From Campylobacterota bacterium (lineage in GTDB: Bacteria; Campylobacterota; Campylobacteria; Campylobacterales; Arcobacteraceae), in NCBI GenBank assembly GCA_003643835.1, contig QMKX01000003.1, positions 1 to 64,000 of the forward strand: a stretch of DNA of 64,000 nt, in the 5' to 3' direction. Both the position numbers and the translations under genes were made by a program. Positions 16,974 through 26,417 of this stretch are shown in pieces (positions within the stretch are counted from its first letter, which is position 1; every line of letters begins with the position of its first letter). Below the pieces are notes generated by a model that was given only the letters and a program-made list of their open reading frames with translations, ran no database searches and was not told where the DNA came from.

Positions 16974-17581
16974 TGAATAGAATATCGGCTACAATAGTAT
17001 GGCTGGCACTTGGTGTGTTTTTTATAGGATGTGAAGAAAAACAAACAATTACTGAGGATAATTTAGCAGTTAAAACAGAACAAAAAAATAAAACAAAAAA
17101 TAAAACAACAGTTTTGAATTTAAAAACTATAGAAAGCAAAAAAATAAAACTAACAATAAACAAAAAAGCATGGAAGTTTGAAGCAGAAGGATACGACAAT
17201 AAGATAGTTTTGTTGGATTTTTTTGCTACTTGGTGCCCGCCTTGTATCAAAAGTATTCCACACCTTAACGACATAGCAGACAAATATAAAAAAGATGTAG
17301 TAGTTTTGGGATTAGAGATAGGAAAAAGCGGCACAGGAGAGATAGAAGATATTGACATACTCAAAGAGTTTGTTATGAAACATGATATAAAATACGAAAT
17401 AACCAATGGTAAAGTAACCAACGAACTTATGTTTGGTTTGAAATCTCTAAACGAATATGGCTCTATACCTTTTGTTGTGATATTTGACAAACAAGGCACA
17501 TATAGCGATAGTTTTCTTGGTATGACAAGTCAAGAAGATTTAGAAAATCAGATAAACAAAATCTTAAAAGAGGCCAAATAG
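16973..17581 (+). CDS. TlpA-like thioredoxin-fold lipoprotein, first copy
   Basis: Two ATG codons stand together (16970, 16973); the second is better spaced from AAGGAG. The lipobox FIGC near residue 17-20 marks it as a lipoprotein. A charged linker follows, then a thioredoxin fold with the redox motif FFATWCPPCIKS and the cis-Pro region GSIPFVVIFD. TlpA-type proteins reduce disulfides in the periplasm, for example in cytochrome c assembly or protein repair. A second, different copy follows immediately. Such a protein upstream of ftsY is seen in other Campylobacterota. Confidence 0.88.
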   Translation: MNRISATIVWLALGVFFIGCEEKQTITEDNLAVKTEQKNKTKNKTTVLNLKTIESKKIKLTINKKAWKFEAEGYDNKIVLLDFFATWCPPCIKSIPHLNDIADKYKKDVVVLGLEIGKSGTGEIEDIDILKEFVMKHDIKYEITNGKVTNELMFGLKSLNEYGSIPFVVIFDKQGTYSDSFLGMTSQEDLENQINKILKEAK

Positions 17582-18112
17582 TTGAAAAAATTATTTATAA
17601 TACCGATAGTTGTTTTGACTTTTTTTACGGCATGCGATGAAGAAAAAGCAGAAATAAAAACAAAACCAATCAAGAAAACTTTCATATTAAAAACTTTTGA
17701 CGACAACAAAAGCCATACAATTTTGAGAAATGATACAAAATTCACAACCTCTAACAATAAAACTACTATCGTTAATTTTTTCGCTACTTGGTGCGAACCT
17801 TGTCATATAGAAGCCGAGCATTTAAATGAGTTATACGACAAATATGCTGAAGACATAAATATAATATCTATATCATTAGAGCAAAAAATATCCAAATATG
17901 ATTTAAACCAATTTAAAATAAAAAATAATATAAAATACGATATCATAAACAATGAAGATGGCTTTGCTTTATCTAAAGCTATAGGTTCTGTTAGGTCATT
18001 TCCTACGATGTTTTTGATAAATAAAGACGGAAAACTTATAGAAAAATATGTAGGTATTGTGCCTATTGAAATGCTTGATTATGATATCAAAAAAACTATA
18101 GGGCAGCATTAG
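17582..18112 (+). CDS. TlpA-like thioredoxin-fold lipoprotein, second copy
   Basis: It starts at TTG 17582, directly after the stop of the first copy. The 176-residue precursor has a lipobox (FFTAC, Cys near 18), then a thioredoxin fold with FFATWCEPCHIE as redox motif and SFPTMFLINKDG around the cis-Pro. The redox pair is CEPC rather than CPPC, so its potential and partners should differ from those of the first copy. Apart from the shared fold the two proteins are quite divergent, so this is an old duplication. ftsY starts two bases after its stop. Confidence 0.87.
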   Translation: MKKLFIIPIVVLTFFTACDEEKAEIKTKPIKKTFILKTFDDNKSHTILRNDTKFTTSNNKTTIVNFFATWCEPCHIEAEHLNELYDKYAEDINIISISLEQKISKYDLNQFKIKNNIKYDIINNEDGFALSKAIGSVRSFPTMFLINKDGKLIEKYVGIVPIEMLDYDIKKTIGQH

Positions 18113-18114
18113 AT

Positions 18115-18945
18115 TTGTTAAATATTTTTAAAAACAAAAACAAAAAAATAGGTTTTGATGATATAGAACAAAAATTAATACAATCAGATATAAGCTATGA
18201 ATTGATAGAAAAGATAATGGACGGTTTACCACAACAAGTATCACAAAAAGAGTTAAATCATAGGCTGGTTATGCTTTTTGAACATATAACCGATGAAACA
18301 AAACAAACGGTTGATAAGCCATATGTGGAGTTAGTATTTGGTGTTAATGGTGCAGGCAAGACAACCACTATAGCAAAACTATCAAATATGTATAAAGAAG
18401 GTGGAGAAAGTGTGATATTGGGAGCTGCCGATACATTTAGAGCGGCAGCAATTGAGCAACTTGATAGATGGGCAACAAAAATATCTGTGTCTATCATTAA
18501 GACCAAACAAGGCCATGATCCAAGCGCTGTTGCATACGATACAATAAGTAGTGCAGTAGCAAAAGGCATAGATAGAGTTATAATAGACACGGCAGGACGA
18601 CTACAAACAAAAAAAAACTTGAATAAAGAACTACAAAAAATTAACAAAGTTTGTCAAAAGGCAAAAGTTGGCTCTCCGCATAGGAAGCTATTGATAGTTG
18701 ATGGCACGCAAGGCAACACAGCAGTAGCTCAAGCAAAAGATTTCCAAGATATTATAGGCATAGATGGTGTGATAATCACAAAATTGGATGGCACAGCAAA
18801 GGGTGGAGCTGTATTTGGTATATCAAATATTTTGCAGTTGCCTATATTGTATGTAGGATATGGTGAAAATGAAAATGATATAAAGAAGTTCAATAAATAT
18901 GATTTTGTAGATGATTTGACAAGGAGCATATATGAACAGTTTTGA
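18115..18945 (+). CDS. ftsY: Signal recognition particle receptor FtsY
   Basis: FtsY is the membrane-associated GTPase that receives the Ffh-ribosome complex. The 276-residue protein begins at TTG 18115 and lacks the long acidic A domain of the E. coli protein, as in other Campylobacterota. NG-domain motifs are FGVNGAGKTTTIAKL, DTFRAAAIEQL, DTAGRLQTKKNL and TKLDGTAKGG. Its last 14 bases overlap the next gene. Confidence 0.96.
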   Translation: MLNIFKNKNKKIGFDDIEQKLIQSDISYELIEKIMDGLPQQVSQKELNHRLVMLFEHITDETKQTVDKPYVELVFGVNGAGKTTTIAKLSNMYKEGGESVILGAADTFRAAAIEQLDRWATKISVSIIKTKQGHDPSAVAYDTISSAVAKGIDRVIIDTAGRLQTKKNLNKELQKINKVCQKAKVGSPHRKLLIVDGTQGNTAVAQAKDFQDIIGIDGVIITKLDGTAKGGAVFGISNILQLPILYVGYGENENDIKKFNKYDFVDDLTRSIYEQF

Positions 18946-19306
18946 GCAGATATCTTTTGAAGAGTTTAAGGATAACTTCGAACCAATTCAAAATTTTATT
19001 GATGATGAGGCTGGTATGGACGGCATGTTGTTTGATATTTGTGGCGAAGAGTTGAATTATGTCAAAGAAGAGTCCTCGTCTGGAACAGTTTGGACACTGA
19101 TAGAAAAACATAAACAAAGATATATACTAGAGGGTTTTCATATCAAAGACCGTGTGGGATACATAATAACAGCTATACCAAATACCAATATTAATATCAA
19201 ATTAGAAGTGATATTTGAAAAGAAAAAGATATTACAAGAGCAACAAGTTGAAGTGCAACAAACAAAACAAACATTTTTACAAAAACTTTTTGGAATCTTT
19301 AGATGA
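18932..19306 (+). CDS. Unknown protein between ftsY and ruvA
   Basis: The 124-residue protein is acidic at its N-terminus and basic at its C-terminus, ends in [11 protein letters not shown] (a possible amphipathic membrane-touching helix), and has no signal peptide or transmembrane segment. A central beta-rich stretch ([21 protein letters not shown], cited by its ends) is followed by a glutamine-rich tail. I do not recognise a family. The gene overlaps ftsY by 14 bases and ruvA by 4, so it is very likely translated. Confidence 0.65.
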   Translation: MNSFEQISFEEFKDNFEPIQNFIDDEAGMDGMLFDICGEELNYVKEESSSGTVWTLIEKHKQRYILEGFHIKDRVGYIITAIPNTNINIKLEVIFEKKKILQEQQVEVQQTKQTFLQKLFGIFR

Positions 19307-19857
19307 TAGTAGGACTAATTGGTCAAATAGAAAAAAAAGAGCCCACTAAGATAGAACTAAATGTGCGAGGAGTTATATATGAGATATTTGTATCAATAAA
19401 TTGTAGCAATAAAATAGATACAAAAGAGATAAAAATGCTAACCACCCATATCGTCAAAGAGGAGTCATCAAACTTATATGGTTTTATAGATAAATACGAA
19501 CAACAAATGTTTGACAGAGTTATCAAGATAAATGGAGTTGGACCCAAGGTTGCTTTGGCTATTTGTAGCACATTTAGCCCAAGTCATTTTGCTACAATTG
19601 TAGCCAATAAAAGTGTAGATATACTCAAATCAGTGCCCGGAATTGGGCCTAAAGGTGCCAGTAGATTATTAGTAGAACTTAGTGGTTTTGTGGTAGATGC
19701 AAATGATGACAATAGCAGTATAAATATTCAAGAAGCCACTATGGCTTTGGAGAGTTTAGGATTCAAAAAAGAACAGATAACAAAAGTTATAACAAGGTGT
19801 GATATATCCGATACGACATCATTGATAAGACAAGCACTCAAAAAATTACAAAGGTAA
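19303..19857 (+). CDS. ruvA: Holliday junction branch migration protein RuvA
   Basis: RuvA binds four-way DNA junctions and recruits the RuvB motor. The 184-residue protein has domain I (beta barrel, [20 protein letters not shown] at the start), two helix-hairpin-helix motifs ([13 protein letters not shown] and [16 protein letters not shown]) and domain III at the C-terminus ([15 protein letters not shown]). It overlaps the preceding unknown gene by 4 bases. ruvB and ruvC are not in the window. Confidence 0.96.
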   Translation: MIVGLIGQIEKKEPTKIELNVRGVIYEIFVSINCSNKIDTKEIKMLTTHIVKEESSNLYGFIDKYEQQMFDRVIKINGVGPKVALAICSTFSPSHFATIVANKSVDILKSVPGIGPKGASRLLVELSGFVVDANDDNSSINIQEATMALESLGFKKEQITKVITRCDISDTTSLIRQALKKLQR

Positions 19858-19860
19858 AAT

Positions 19861-20895
19861 ATGAAATACGGAATAATATTTGGAAGCAAAAGTTTTGAGC
19901 ACGAGATAAGTATCGTAAGTGCAATTGCTATGAAAAAAGTATTAACAGTTCAGCCTGTTTATATATTTGTAGATAAGCATAAGCATTTTTACAATATACC
20001 AACACAACAAATAACATCTAAACTTTTTAGTAGTGGTGAGTATAAAAAGTTTGACAAACTTACCATAAAGCAAGGTGGATTTTTCAAAAAATCATTTTTT
20101 AGTGAAACAAAATTGGAGTTTGACATCGTATTAAATTTGATACACGGCAAAGATGGAGAAGATGGTATTATGGCATCGCTGTTAGAGTTTTTTGATATAA
20201 AATATGTAGGACCGAGAGTACAAGCGAGCACTATAAGCTATAATAAAATATTAACCAAACAATACGCAAAATATATCGGTGTAAAAACCTTGAGATTTAA
20301 AAGTTATAAAAAGAACGACAATGTTATCATTGATTATTATCCTGCGATAATAAAACCAGCAAGTTTAGGAAGTAGCATAGGAGTTTCTATAGTTAAAAAT
20401 AAAGATGAGTTGGAGTATGCTTTGGATGTGGCATTTGAGTTTGATAATGAGGTAATAATAGAACCATTTATCAAAAACATAAGAGAGCTAAATATAGCAG
20501 GAGCAAAGATAAACGAAAAGTTTCATTTTTCTATAATTGAAGAGCCAGAAAAAGATGTATTTTTGGATTTTGACAAAAAATATTTAGATTTTAACAGAAC
20601 AACAAGGGTCAATAAAGCAAACATAGATGAAATTATAAAACAACGAATACAAGAAGTATTTGAAATGATTTATAATAAAGATTTTGAGGGAGCTATAATA
20701 AGATGTGATATGTTTATATATAAAGGAGAAGTAGTTTTAAACGAGATAAACTCAATACCTGGTAGCTATGCAAACTATCTATTTGATGATTTTAATAAAG
20801 TGCTTGACGGGGTTGCAAATAGTTTGCCAAAAACCACAGATATAAAAATAGACTATGCATATGTCAATAAAATAGAAAATGCTAAGGGTAAATAG
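19861..20895 (+). CDS. ddl: D-alanine--D-alanine ligase
   Basis: Ddl joins two D-alanines with ATP for the peptidoglycan stem peptide. The 344-residue product has the ATP-grasp layout: GSKSFEHEISIVSA near the start, LIHGKDGEDG, PASLGSSIGVSIV and the C-terminal NEINSIPGSYANYLF. It starts three bases after ruvA, an order seen in Campylobacter relatives, and shares one base with the GTG of moeA. Confidence 0.96.
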   Translation: MKYGIIFGSKSFEHEISIVSAIAMKKVLTVQPVYIFVDKHKHFYNIPTQQITSKLFSSGEYKKFDKLTIKQGGFFKKSFFSETKLEFDIVLNLIHGKDGEDGIMASLLEFFDIKYVGPRVQASTISYNKILTKQYAKYIGVKTLRFKSYKKNDNVIIDYYPAIIKPASLGSSIGVSIVKNKDELEYALDVAFEFDNEVIIEPFIKNIRELNIAGAKINEKFHFSIIEEPEKDVFLDFDKKYLDFNRTTRVNKANIDEIIKQRIQEVFEMIYNKDFEGAIIRCDMFIYKGEVVLNEINSIPGSYANYLFDDFNKVLDGVANSLPKTTDIKIDYAYVNKIENAKGK

Positions 20896-22094
20896 TGCAT
20901 AAAATATCTTTTGAGAAGTCGCTTGGGATTATAAATGATATATCGTTTGATACAATTAGTTCGCAAAAAATTAGCATAAACGATAGCTTGAACAGAGTTT
21001 TGTCTGTTGATATAATAGCAAGTGAAAATTTGCCAATAAAACCAACATCGGCTATGGATGGCTACGCTATAAGATATGAAGATATAAATACAAAAATCAA
21101 AATACAATGCGACAACCCAGCTGGAAATGATAAAAGTTTTGTCGTTACAAAAGAGATTTGTATCAAAACTTTTACGGGCTCACTTATGCCAAAAGGCAGC
21201 GACACACTGGTGCCGATTGAAAACGTATTGGTCGATGATGATGTTATTGTCGTAAATAAACCAGTGTCAAAAGGTTTTGCTGTGCGAGATATTGGGGAGT
21301 CATATAAAAAAGACGAGTTATTAATACCTAAAGGTACTAAAATAGGCTTCGCACAAATTGCCGTGATAGTTAGTTTAAATATAACAGAAGTGCAAGTATA
21401 TAAAAAACCTATTGTAGCGGTAGCAAGCACAGGCGATGAGATACTCGAAATTGGTGAAAAGCGAACCAATATCTCACAAATAAGAGGCACCAACCATATA
21501 ACTATGGAGGCTATAGCCAAGCTTAATGGGGCAGATATATTGCAAATGGGCATAATCAAAGATAACAAAAAAGCGATACAAGATATGTATAAAATAGCAT
21601 TGAACAAGGCAGATATCGTAGTGACGACAGGCGGTGTATCTGTAGGAGATTATGATTTTGTCAAAGATATTATTAAGTTTGAACTAAACGCCGATGTGTT
21701 ATTTCATGGAGTTCTTATAAAACCCGGACAGCACATAATCGTAGCAAAAAAAGCCAACAAAATAATAGTAGGACTTCCTGGTTTTGCTTATAGTAGCACT
21801 GTCACTTTTTTGCTTTATATATTGCCACTTATTTATAAGCTACAAGGCAAAACAAAAAAATTTGAAACTATAAAAGCAAAAGCTCTTATGGATGTGCCTT
21901 TGGCATTTGAAAAGTCAGTTTTTATAGCATGTGATATTAAAAATATTGATGGTTATTATGCGGTAGACACTTGCGGTAAAAAAACAGGCTCAAGTGCAAT
22001 ACTTACCAATTTGTTGGGAAACCTTGTACTATTATATCAAAAACCAAACAATTCAATAAAAAAAGGTGACATAGTGGATGTGATAAAAATATAA
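20895..22094 (+). CDS. moeA: Molybdopterin molybdenumtransferase MoeA
   Basis: MoeA inserts molybdate into adenylated molybdopterin to make active molybdenum cofactor. The 399 residues include the substrate motif PTSAMDGYAIRYEDI (early), FTGSLMPKGSDTLVPIENV, VASTGDEILEIGE, the MoCF-domain GGVSVGDYDFV and GVLIKPGQHIIVA, followed by GLPGFAYSS. The start is GTG 20895, overlapping the ddl stop by one base. Its placement among wall genes is a convenience of the transcript rather than a functional link. Confidence 0.95.
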   Translation: MHKISFEKSLGIINDISFDTISSQKISINDSLNRVLSVDIIASENLPIKPTSAMDGYAIRYEDINTKIKIQCDNPAGNDKSFVVTKEICIKTFTGSLMPKGSDTLVPIENVLVDDDVIVVNKPVSKGFAVRDIGESYKKDELLIPKGTKIGFAQIAVIVSLNITEVQVYKKPIVAVASTGDEILEIGEKRTNISQIRGTNHITMEAIAKLNGADILQMGIIKDNKKAIQDMYKIALNKADIVVTTGGVSVGDYDFVKDIIKFELNADVLFHGVLIKPGQHIIVAKKANKIIVGLPGFAYSSTVTFLLYILPLIYKLQGKTKKFETIKAKALMDVPLAFEKSVFIACDIKNIDGYYAVDTCGKKTGSSAILTNLLGNLVLLYQKPNNSIKKGDIVDVIKI

Positions 22095-22825
22095 TGGCAA
22101 AAAAGCAGATAACCTACAACTCTAAAATATTTGATATATCTTATAGTATAACAAACCAATATCAAAAAGATAGCGTGCTATTTTTACATGGTTGGGGCAG
22201 CACTAAAGAGATTATGCAAAAATCATTTGAACCATATTTAAATGAGTTTAAGCATATATATATGGATATGCCCGGGTTTGGCAAAAGTCCAAACAACGAA
22301 GTTTTAAATACAGATGATTATAAAAATATTGTAGACATATTTATAAACAGTTTAACATTGAACACAAAAAAGATTGTCATTGTAGGACATAGTTTTGGAG
22401 GAAAAGTAGCAACAAAATTATCTCCAAAACTATTGGTGTTGATTGGTTCATCTGGTATAATAGAAGCTAAAACATTTAAAACAAAACTAATAATAACTTT
22501 GTCAAAAATACTAAATACACTTGGACTGGCAAATATAAGCAAATTATTCAGAAGCGCAGATGTAGAAAATATGTGTGAAAATATGTATAAAACATTTAAA
22601 AATATAGTAGATGAAGATTTTGAACGTGAGTTTGAAAAACGAAAAACGAAAACACTGATATTTTGGGGCAAAAACGATAATGCCACAGCTTTATCTTCAG
22701 GTCAAAAAATCGCCAACTTGATGATTAATAGCAAGCTTATTATTTTCGATGGAGACCACTATTTTTTCGCCAATTATAGCAAGCAAATATCAAAAAAAAT
22801 TGAGGAAAATTTTGATAAACTATAA
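22094..22825 (+). CDS. Alpha/beta hydrolase
   Basis: The 243-residue protein has the alpha/beta hydrolase fold: oxyanion region FLHGWGSTKEIM near residue 29, nucleophile elbow GHSFGG near 97, and the catalytic His in FDGDHYFFANY near the C-terminus. Substrate is unknown. In Campylobacter relatives a similar hydrolase lies by ddl and murF; here murF is absent and moeA lies between. It overlaps moeA by one base and the SulP gene by 14. Confidence 0.85.
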   Translation: MAKKQITYNSKIFDISYSITNQYQKDSVLFLHGWGSTKEIMQKSFEPYLNEFKHIYMDMPGFGKSPNNEVLNTDDYKNIVDIFINSLTLNTKKIVIVGHSFGGKVATKLSPKLLVLIGSSGIIEAKTFKTKLIITLSKILNTLGLANISKLFRSADVENMCENMYKTFKNIVDEDFEREFEKRKTKTLIFWGKNDNATALSSGQKIANLMINSKLIIFDGDHYFFANYSKQISKKIEENFDKL

Positions 22826-24362
22826 AGATACAATTGTAGGCAAGAGTGCTAAAAATGAGGTATTATCAGGATTGGTTGTAGCCGTTGCTTTGGTTCCTGA
22901 AGCTATAGCATTTTCATTTATTGCACAAGTTAGTCCTATTGTTGGTTTGTATGCTGCTTTTATTTTAGGTTTGGTTACTGCTTTATTTGGTGGAAAACCA
23001 GGTATGATAAGTGGAGCTACTGGAGCAGTGGCTATAGTATTGGTGGGCTTGAGCATAGCTTCAAAAAATATACTTATAGCTCAAGGATTGAGTGGCGATG
23101 AGTTAAGTAGTGGTATAATATCCTATATTACTTATACAGCTATATTAGCAGGAATCATTCAAATATCAATAGGTGCTTTGAAATTAGGTAAATTTATAAG
23201 GCTTGTGCCACAGCCAGCACTGCACGGATTTGTAAATGGTTTGGCTGTAGTTATAGCATTAAGCCAGTTTAAATTTTTAGAAAATGCTACATATTCTATG
23301 TATGTTGTTATTGTGTTGACTATGTCTATCATGTTTTTGTTGCCAAAGCGCACAAAAGCCGTGCCAGCAGGCTTGGTAGCTATCATTGGATTTACAGCTA
23401 TTGTGTATGTATTTGAGTTTGATATGACACTTGTGGGTGATATGGCCAACCTATCTCAGTTTGCGGGAACTTTGCCAGTATTTGAGATACCTTTTGTGAT
23501 ATTTTCATATAAAGCTTTTATTTTGGTGCTCCCATATGCTATTGTTGTAGCACTTGTTGGTATCATAGAATCGCTTTTGACTTTGTCGGTGCTTGATGAG
23601 ATAAGCAATACAAGAGGAAGTGGAAACCAAGAGTGTTTGGCACAAGGTGTTGGAAATATAACTTGTGGTTTGTTTGGAGCAATGCCCGGATGTGCCATGA
23701 TAGGTCAAAGCATCATAAACTATACATCAGGCGGTATTGGTAGGTTGTCATCTATTGTTGCATCAGTTGGCTTGATATTGCTTGTAGTAACTTTAACCGA
23801 TATCCTAAGTATCATACCTATAGCTATACTTGTAGGTATCATGTGGATGGTATCCATAGGCACATTTGAGTGGAGTAGTTTTAGCAGAATTACAAAAATG
23901 CCCAGAAGTGATGCTTTTGTATTGGTGGCCGTCACTCTTATCACAATATTTTTTGATCTTGCTATCGCTGTTATATCTGGAGTTATTATATCGGCTTTGG
24001 TGTTTGCTTGGAATCATGCTAAGGTTACATCAAGAACACATAGAGAATATGCAAAAAATGGAGAGATAAAAATATATGAATTTGATGGCCCTTTGTTTTT
24101 CGGCAGTGTGACATCATTTTTAAGTGAATTTGATATAAAACATGATCCAAAAAGTGTTGTGCTGGATTTCAAAAATGCTAGGGTTATGGATATAAGTGGA
24201 GTTGAGGCTATTGATGCTATCACTAAAAAATATCTTGAGGCAAAAAAAACTATCAAAATACGACACTTAAGCAACGAATGTAAAGAGATGATGCAAAATG
24301 CTAAACAGTTCTGCACTTTTGAAGAAGATGACCCTAAATACAAGGTAATTTATGATTATTGA
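22812..24362 (+). CDS. SulP family anion transporter with STAS domain
   Basis: I place the start at TTG 22812, where GAGGA lies six bases upstream; the frame also runs back into the hydrolase gene but that part has no ribosome site. The 516-residue protein has a hydrophobic transport core with GLVVAVALVPEAIAFSF in helix 1 and QGVGNITCGLFGAMPGCAMIGQS in the middle (cited by its ends), then a STAS domain from about residue 425 (FFGSVTSFLSEF, VVLDFKNARVMDISGVEAI). SulP proteins carry sulfate, bicarbonate or similar anions across the inner membrane. The substrate cannot be read here. Confidence 0.9.
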   Translation: MINYKDTIVGKSAKNEVLSGLVVAVALVPEAIAFSFIAQVSPIVGLYAAFILGLVTALFGGKPGMISGATGAVAIVLVGLSIASKNILIAQGLSGDELSSGIISYITYTAILAGIIQISIGALKLGKFIRLVPQPALHGFVNGLAVVIALSQFKFLENATYSMYVVIVLTMSIMFLLPKRTKAVPAGLVAIIGFTAIVYVFEFDMTLVGDMANLSQFAGTLPVFEIPFVIFSYKAFILVLPYAIVVALVGIIESLLTLSVLDEISNTRGSGNQECLAQGVGNITCGLFGAMPGCAMIGQSIINYTSGGIGRLSSIVASVGLILLVVTLTDILSIIPIAILVGIMWMVSIGTFEWSSFSRITKMPRSDAFVLVAVTLITIFFDLAIAVISGVIISALVFAWNHAKVTSRTHREYAKNGEIKIYEFDGPLFFGSVTSFLSEFDIKHDPKSVVLDFKNARVMDISGVEAIDAITKKYLEAKKTIKIRHLSNECKEMMQNAKQFCTFEEDDPKYKVIYDY

Positions 24363-25458
24363 TGAGATAGAACTGTTTAAAAAATTGTTGTCATTTCGTT
24401 CTATAACGCCATACGATGATGGAGCTTTTGAATTTATAGACGATTTTTTAGGAACACAATGGCAAGTTGCCAAACTGAACTTTGGTGAGGTCAAAAATAG
24501 AGTATATATCAAAAAATTTGGAAATAGTGATATCAATATATGTTTCGCCGGACACATAGATGTAGTGCCTGCTGGTGATGGTTGGAATACAAACCCATTT
24601 AAACCCACAATAAAAAATAGAAAAATATTTGCCAGAGGCTCACAAGATATGAAAAGTGGAGTCGCTAGTTTTTTATATGCTTGTAAACATACAAAAAACT
24701 TCAAAGGCACCTTGACCATAGTGCTCACAAGCGATGAGGAGGGTGAGGCAACACATGGCACCGTTAAGGTTTTGGAGTATCTTAAAGAACAAAATAGTTT
24801 GCCAGATTTTGCAGTTGTAGCAGAACCAACATGCGAAAAAGTATTTGGCGATATTTTAAAGATAGGCAGAAGAGGCAGTATAAATGGATATTTGCAACTC
24901 CAAGGCGAGCAAGGACATGTAGCTTATCCAGAAAAAGCAACTAATCCAATACAGCAGATTGCCTCAATACTTCCAAAAATATCAAATAAAAACATAGATG
25001 ACGGTGATAAATTTTTTGCACCGTCTAAGTTGGTAATCACTGATATAAGAGCGGGTATGCAAGTAGTTAATGTAACGCCTAATAATCTTAAACTTATGTT
25101 CAATGTGCGAAATTCTACAAAAACAACTCAAAAAGAGATTAATATATTGGTAGATAAATATTTTAGTGGTTTAAAATATGATTTTCGTATGACTCAAAGT
25201 TCATATCCATTTGTTACAAATAAAAATAGCCTCATAGTTCAAAAGCTGCAAATAGCAATAAAAAAAGTTTTAAAAATAGATACAAAATTTAGCACAGCTG
25301 GTGGCACAAGTGATGCTAGATTTTTTGCTTTGTTTGATATAGATGTAGTTGAGTTTGGTGTTATCAACGATAAAATTCATAAAGCAAATGAGAGCACGAC
25401 CATCGATGAAGTCAAAGCGCTTCAAAAAATTTTTAAGGAACTATTAGAACTATTTTGA
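24352..25458 (+). CDS. dapE: Succinyl-diaminopimelate desuccinylase
   Basis: DapE removes succinate from N-succinyl-LL-diaminopimelate, giving the substrate of DapF. The M20 metallopeptidase motifs are present: CFAGHIDVVPAGDGW (metal His/Asp), GSQDMKSGVASF, LTSDEEGEATHG with the catalytic Glu pair, and GGTSDARFFA near the C-terminus. The 368 residues fit the family. ATG 24352 overlaps the SulP stop by 11 bases. It is the last gene of the long plus-strand run and converges on crcB with a gap of 9 bases. Confidence 0.95.
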   Translation: MIIDEIELFKKLLSFRSITPYDDGAFEFIDDFLGTQWQVAKLNFGEVKNRVYIKKFGNSDINICFAGHIDVVPAGDGWNTNPFKPTIKNRKIFARGSQDMKSGVASFLYACKHTKNFKGTLTIVLTSDEEGEATHGTVKVLEYLKEQNSLPDFAVVAEPTCEKVFGDILKIGRRGSINGYLQLQGEQGHVAYPEKATNPIQQIASILPKISNKNIDDGDKFFAPSKLVITDIRAGMQVVNVTPNNLKLMFNVRNSTKTTQKEINILVDKYFSGLKYDFRMTQSSYPFVTNKNSLIVQKLQIAIKKVLKIDTKFSTAGGTSDARFFALFDIDVVEFGVINDKIHKANESTTIDEVKALQKIFKELLELF

Positions 25459-25467
25459 AGTTCTCTT

Positions 25468-25857
25468 TCATAAAAAATATGTATGAAATATAATAGTTAT
25501 TTTAAAGCCTAAAAAAACAAATAAAATTGAGCCAAATAGATTTATAAAAATATTTAGGCCAGCTAAACCAAAAGATACTTTTGATAACATTAGTGTCTCT
25601 ATAGCAAAGGCAGAATAGGTTGTCAAGCTTCCCAATAAACCAGTGATCAGTATAAGTTTAGATGTATTTGATGCGCTTGTATATGAAAACACGGCAAATA
25701 ACACACCTACAACAAGACTACCAAATAGATTGACAAACATAGTTGCTATTGGTATGTGGTAGGTATAATTTTTAGCTACGAATATGTTTATAGCATATCT
25801 AATAGATGCACCAACTGCTCCGCCAACTGCTACGGCTATAAAATTGTTTAGGTTCAT
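25468..25857 (-). CDS. crcB: Fluoride channel CrcB/Fluc
   Basis: CrcB dimers let fluoride leave the cell. The 129-residue protein has four hydrophobic helices, the GGAVGASIRYAIN motif in helix 1, VNLFGSLVVG in helix 2 and GLLGSLTTYSAFAIET in helix 3, with the phenylalanines of the pore region conserved. It overlaps the tmk gene by 4 bases and closes the secDF operon. No fluoride riboswitch was seen, and none would be expected inside the transcript. Confidence 0.93.
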   Translation of the reverse strand: MNLNNFIAVAVGGAVGASIRYAINIFVAKNYTYHIPIATMFVNLFGSLVVGVLFAVFSYTSASNTSKLILITGLLGSLTTYSAFAIETLMLSKVSFGLAGLNIFINLFGSILFVFLGFKITIIFHTYFL

Positions 25858-26417
25858 TTTATAAACTTTTGTATCTTTGAAGTTAATATATCTGGGTGCG
25901 ATGAAGCATCTAATACAATATTGTCAATTTGTAGTTTATTTATAACTTTTGATATATTGTTTTGTATGTCTAAAAGATACTCCACACCTCTTTGTTCTAT
26001 CTTGTCATTTGTTTTTTTGTTCAGTCGGTTGGTCAGTTCTTTGCGACTTATCTTCAAAAATACTACTTGCGTAGGCAATAAACCATCACAAGATATTATA
26101 TTTAGTTTAGTTGCTGTATCTATGTCAATATCTTTTGCATAAGCTATACCACTTATAAGCGACCTGTCAGTTATAATCATATCGGGGTTTAGTTGTTTTA
26201 ACTTGTGAATATGTTCGGCTCTATCACTTAAAAATAGGAAAAATTCAGCATATTTTGAATTGATTGTTTTTTCTAATAGTATTTGCCTTAAAGCACTACC
26301 AAATATAGTGCCACCGGGTTCTTTTGTAAATAAAGCATTAGAGTAGATAGTTTTGAGTTTTGAAATCTGAGTAGATTTACCTGATGTATCAATTCCCTCT
26401 ATTGTGATATATTTCAT
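25854..26417 (-). CDS. tmk: Thymidylate kinase
   Basis: Tmk phosphorylates dTMP to dTDP. The start is ATG 26417 with AAGGAT upstream; the frame extends further but that part lies inside coaD. The 187-residue product has P-loop IEGIDTSGKSTQ, the DRSLISGIAYA segment and KEPGGT, all usual for Tmk. It overlaps coaD by 29 bases and crcB by 4. Confidence 0.95.
   Translation of the reverse strand: MKYITIEGIDTSGKSTQISKLKTIYSNALFTKEPGGTIFGSALRQILLEKTINSKYAEFFLFLSDRAEHIHKLKQLNPDMIITDRSLISGIAYAKDIDIDTATKLNIISCDGLLPTQVVFLKISRKELTNRLNKKTNDKIEQRGVEYLLDIQNNISKVINKLQIDNIVLDASSHPDILTSKIQKFIK

Noticed and set aside
22749-22811. Upstream extension of the SulP gene inside the hydrolase gene
   Set aside because: No ribosome site, and the extension does not resemble SulP N-termini; TTG 22812 has GAGGA at the right distance.
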